From the NCBI RefSeq assembly GCF_026393345.1, contig NZ_JAPLAI010000007.1, positions 1 through 46,817 of the forward strand: a DNA stretch of 46,817 nt, read 5' to 3'. The notes under the pieces are model-generated. The model ran no database searches. It saw only the letters and a list, made by a program, of their open reading frames with translations, and had not been told where the DNA came from. Position numbers and translations under genes: made by a program. Positions 44,552 to 46,817 of this stretch are shown here, one piece after another. Origin of the DNA: Microbacterium sp. (GTDB taxonomy: Bacteria > Actinomycetota > Actinomycetes > Actinomycetales > Microbacteriaceae). Every line of letters starts with the position of its first letter. The stretch's first letter is position 1.

Positions 44552-45643
44552 GTGTCCGACACCCGAACCCGAACGGGTACCCTCGCTCGGCGTGCGCTGA
44601 TCGCCCTGTCCGCGAGCGTCCTCGCCACGGGGATGCTGACGCTCGTCGCCCCCGCATCCGCCCACGCCGCGGACACCGATGCCATCTCGGGCAGCCCCTG
44701 CGGGTCGGACGGTGCCGCCGACGGTCGCTCTCGCTTCACGTACGAAGCCGCTCCCGGTCAGCAGATCGACGACTGCTACCTGGTCGAGAACACCGGCACC
44801 ACCCCGCAGACCGTCACGGTGTATGCCACCGACGCGTTCAACACCGAGGCAGGCGATTTCGCCCTGCTGGACGCGAACGCTGCCGCGACCGACGCCGGAT
44901 CCTGGGTCGTGTTCGAGGACGGCTCCACCCGCATGAGCCTCGACCTCGACCCGGGCCAGTCCCGTGCCATCCGCTTCCGGCTGACCCCGCCGGCCGATGC
45001 CGGCCCGGGAGACCACGCGGGCGGACTGATCGTGTCCGCACAGACCCCGTCCGACCAGATCCTCGTCGACAGGCGCGTGGGGACCCGCCTGTACGCACGC
45101 GTCCCGGGCGACCTGCAGTCGCTGCTGAACATCACCGGGATGACGGCGACCTACGCCCCGAGCCTGAGTCCGCTCGACGGCACCGCCCGGGTCACCCTCA
45201 CCGTCAGCAACCAGGGGAACATCGCGCTGGCTCCCACCCTGGTGCTGTACGCGAAGAGCTTCTTCGGCTCGGATCTCACCGAGCGGCGGCTCGAGAACCT
45301 CGACGAGCTGCTTCCCGGCGCCTCCCGCACCGTCACCTACGAGCTCGGCCCGGTCGGGCAGTACGTGTACGTCACCGTGTCAGCCTCGCTCTACTCCCGG
45401 GGCGATCAGACCGGGGCGGTGAGCGAGGCGCCGGTCGCGCCGCAGGTCAACCGCGAGGCGGGCGTGTGGGCTGTGCCGTGGGTCCTGGTGGGGGTGCTGC
45501 TGCTGGCGGCGCTCGGCGCACTGTTCCTGCGGTGGCGGCGACGGCGCGACGACCGGCGGACCGCGGAGTGGGTTGCCTTCACCCGGGCCGAGGCCGAGCG
45601 GACCGCCGCGCAGCGCGAGAGCATCGGATCGGGGGGTCGATGA
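44552..45643 (+). CDS. DUF916-like (WxLIP) membrane-anchored surface protein
   Basis: From the GTG at 44552, after AGGGAG at ten-base spacing, the protein has 363 residues. The signal peptide is about 1-41 (ALIALSASVLATGMLTLVAP). Residues about 55-170 match the DUF916 pattern: CYLVENTGTTPQTVTVYATDAF, SWVVFEDGSTRMSLDLDPGQ and GPGDHAGGLIVS. A second Ig-like domain (about 190-290, ARVTLTVSNQGNIALAPTLVL) follows, then a membrane segment (about 305-325) and a basic cytoplasmic tail. In Firmicutes such proteins bind WxL proteins and peptidoglycan. It overlaps the next gene by four bases. Confidence 0.78.
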   Translation: MSDTRTRTGTLARRALIALSASVLATGMLTLVAPASAHAADTDAISGSPCGSDGAADGRSRFTYEAAPGQQIDDCYLVENTGTTPQTVTVYATDAFNTEAGDFALLDANAAATDAGSWVVFEDGSTRMSLDLDPGQSRAIRFRLTPPADAGPGDHAGGLIVSAQTPSDQILVDRRVGTRLYARVPGDLQSLLNITGMTATYAPSLSPLDGTARVTLTVSNQGNIALAPTLVLYAKSFFGSDLTERRLENLDELLPGASRTVTYELGPVGQYVYVTVSASLYSRGDQTGAVSEAPVAPQVNREAGVWAVPWVLVGVLLLAALGALFLRWRRRRDDRRTAEWVAFTRAEAERTAAQRESIGSGGR

Positions 45644-46392
45644 GCGCCCACGCCCGCCTGCGTGCCACCGCCCGGGTCGCGCTCGCCGCCGGCGCCGCGC
45701 TCGTCGCGGTGTCCCTCCTTGCCGTGCCCGCGCATGCCGCCGACGACGACGGCGCATCCGGCGGCATCGGTCTCACCGTTCCGGTGATCGGATCGGCGGT
45801 GACGCCCGCCACAGGCACCGCCGCGGGGTCATCCGGCCGGGGCTCCGGCACGGGAGGCGGCGTGGATGCGGTGGTCACCGCGCCGGCGGAAGAGCCGACG
45901 CCGGCGGAGGGCGACCTCCTCATCGCGGGCGGCCTGTACCTCAGCGACATCACCGGGACCTCGCGCCCCACGCCGAACCCGCTCGAGGGGAAGGCCGACC
46001 TCTGGTTCACGCTACGGAACCTGTCGACCGACACCATCGACGCGACGGCCGACTTCAGCATCGCGACCCTCACCGGGGCGCTCATCGACGACGCCCGGGT
46101 CGAGATCGCCGGGCTCAAGCCGGGTGAATCCCGGGTCGTGGGTGCGACACTCTCCGGCACCGGCCAGTGGCCCTTCGTCGCGGGCAGGGTCACCCTCAAC
46201 CCGCCGGATGAGATCGAGGGACAGCCGACCGCCGCGGTGAGCCGGGCCGCCGTGGTCTATGTCTTCCCGTGGCTCGGCGCCATCGGCGTCGTGCTCGTGG
46301 GGCTCGCCGTGGTCCTGTTGCGCGTGACCGCGGGGGCGGCCGCTCCGGCCGCTCGCGCCGCCGCCGGTGCCGTCGCGGGCGCGGCCGCATGA
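45640..46392 (+). CDS. Secreted, membrane-anchored protein of unknown function
   Basis: A 250-residue protein with a signal peptide at about 1-33 (LAVPAHA-ADD) and a Gly/Ser/Thr-rich segment. One beta-sandwich-like domain follows at about 90-200 (LLIAGGLYLSDITGT, ADLWFTLRNLSTDTIDATADF, IAGLKPGESRVVGATLSGTG). It ends with a membrane segment (WLGAIGVVLVGLAVVLLRV) and an Ala-rich tail. The outer domain resembles the Ig-like second domain of the preceding DUF916-like protein. I do not recognise the family. It lies between the DUF916-like gene and the sortase gene with ATGA overlaps on both sides, so all three are probably made together. Confidence 0.75.
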   Translation: MSAHARLRATARVALAAGAALVAVSLLAVPAHAADDDGASGGIGLTVPVIGSAVTPATGTAAGSSGRGSGTGGGVDAVVTAPAEEPTPAEGDLLIAGGLYLSDITGTSRPTPNPLEGKADLWFTLRNLSTDTIDATADFSIATLTGALIDDARVEIAGLKPGESRVVGATLSGTGQWPFVAGRVTLNPPDEIEGQPTAAVSRAAVVYVFPWLGAIGVVLVGLAVVLLRVTAGAAAPAARAAAGAVAGAAA

Positions 46393-46817
46393 GCGCCGCG
46401 CCCGCGACGGCGCCCGCGGCGCCCGTCGACACCCTGCCTGACGCCCCGCCTGACACCCCGCCCGGCACGTCGCCGCGCCCACCCCGCGGCGGCAGGCCGC
46501 CCAGGGTGCCCCGCCGCCCGCCGCGCGAACCGGCACCCCCGCTCACGCTGCAGCAGGCGCTCGTCCGGGGCGTCCTCATCATGGTGGCGGCGCTTGTGGC
46601 CATGTTCCTGGTGACCGTGCTGCTCATCGGGAACATCACCTACCACGCCACGCAGCAGCAGCTCGCCGACCGATTCCGCAGTGAACTCGCCGACGGCACC
46701 GCGCCGGTGAGCGAGGGGGACTTCGAGGATGTGCTCCTCGCCGACGGCGACCCCGTCGCGATCATCGACATCCCCGCGATCTCGCTGTACGACGTGGTGG
46801 GGGAGGGGACCTCCTCC
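46389..46817 (+). CDS. Sortase, N-terminal part (3' end cut by window)
   Basis: 143 codons are visible from the ATG at 46389, which overlaps the previous stop. A Pro/Arg-rich cytoplasmic tail (about 1-52) leads to a membrane segment at 60-82 (GVLIMVAALVAMFLVTVLLI). A linker follows, then DPVAIIDIPAISLYDVVGEG, the usual start of the sortase beta-barrel. The catalytic His, Cys and Arg lie beyond the window, so the class (E, F or other) cannot be assigned. Its natural substrates may include the two PstS-like proteins with APKTG and DPDTG upstream. Confidence 0.82.
   Translation, partial: MSAAPATAPAAPVDTLPDAPPDTPPGTSPRPPRGGRPPRVPRRPPREPAPPLTLQQALVRGVLIMVAALVAMFLVTVLLIGNITYHATQQQLADRFRSELADGTAPVSEGDFEDVLLADGDPVAIIDIPAISLYDVVGEGTSS

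Overview
The window is chromosomal DNA of a high-GC actinobacterium. The gene content, the many GTG starts, the frequent -10-like TANNNT hexamers placed directly before start codons, and the GTTCACC-type PHO boxes all fit Microbacteriaceae, most likely Microbacterium or a close relative. That placement is an inference from protein style; no search was run. No rRNA, tRNA, CRISPR array, IS element or phage gene was seen, and no gene-free stretch reaches 300 bases.

Layout. 1-8.9 kb: the end of hflX, an S9 peptidase, lexA divergent from an SOS-type LysM protein, hisC-hisB-hisH-priA, an SseB-like gene whose 3' end is tandemly duplicated, an intergenic inverted repeat, and a DUF1844 gene. 8.9-18.4 kb: infC (apparent ATC start)-rpmI-rplT, a SpoU/TrmH rRNA methyltransferase, a glutamate-type ABC importer (gluABCD), and pheST. 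18.4-23.2 kb: an MMPL transporter carrying a degenerate ABC-ATPase-like tail, translationally coupled to a YhgE/Pip-like membrane protein. 23.2-33.5 kb: arginine biosynthesis (argCJBDF, then argH), preceded by a short arginine-rich leaderless reading frame and interrupted by a CocE-type hydrolase, a TetR regulator and a broken acyltransferase-like membrane gene.

33.5-46.8 kb is the most unusual part. A frame-broken small gene leads into a PASTA Ser/Thr kinase, then pstC-pstA with no pstB. Next come two secreted PstS-like proteins ending in xPxTG-hydrophobic-basic tails, a third small PstS-like gene (frame-broken), a WxL-like surface protein, a DUF916-like membrane-anchored partner, another secreted membrane-anchored protein, and the start of a sortase cut by the window end. 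PHO-box-like 11-bp direct repeats lie before four of these transcription units. I read this as a candidate phosphate-starvation-controlled cell-surface system in which phosphate-binding proteins are fixed to the envelope instead of being lipoproteins.

Many genes overlap by 1-4 bases (ATGA/GTGA/TGATG), which indicates operons: hisCBH, gluCD, pheST, MMPL-YhgE, argCJBDF, kinase with its upstream gene, pstCA-pstS, and DUF916-sortase. Three frame breaks, at about 31.27, 33.68 and 43.01 kb, can each be repaired by removing one base. They may be real decay or sequence errors, and those three entries should be read with that in mind.
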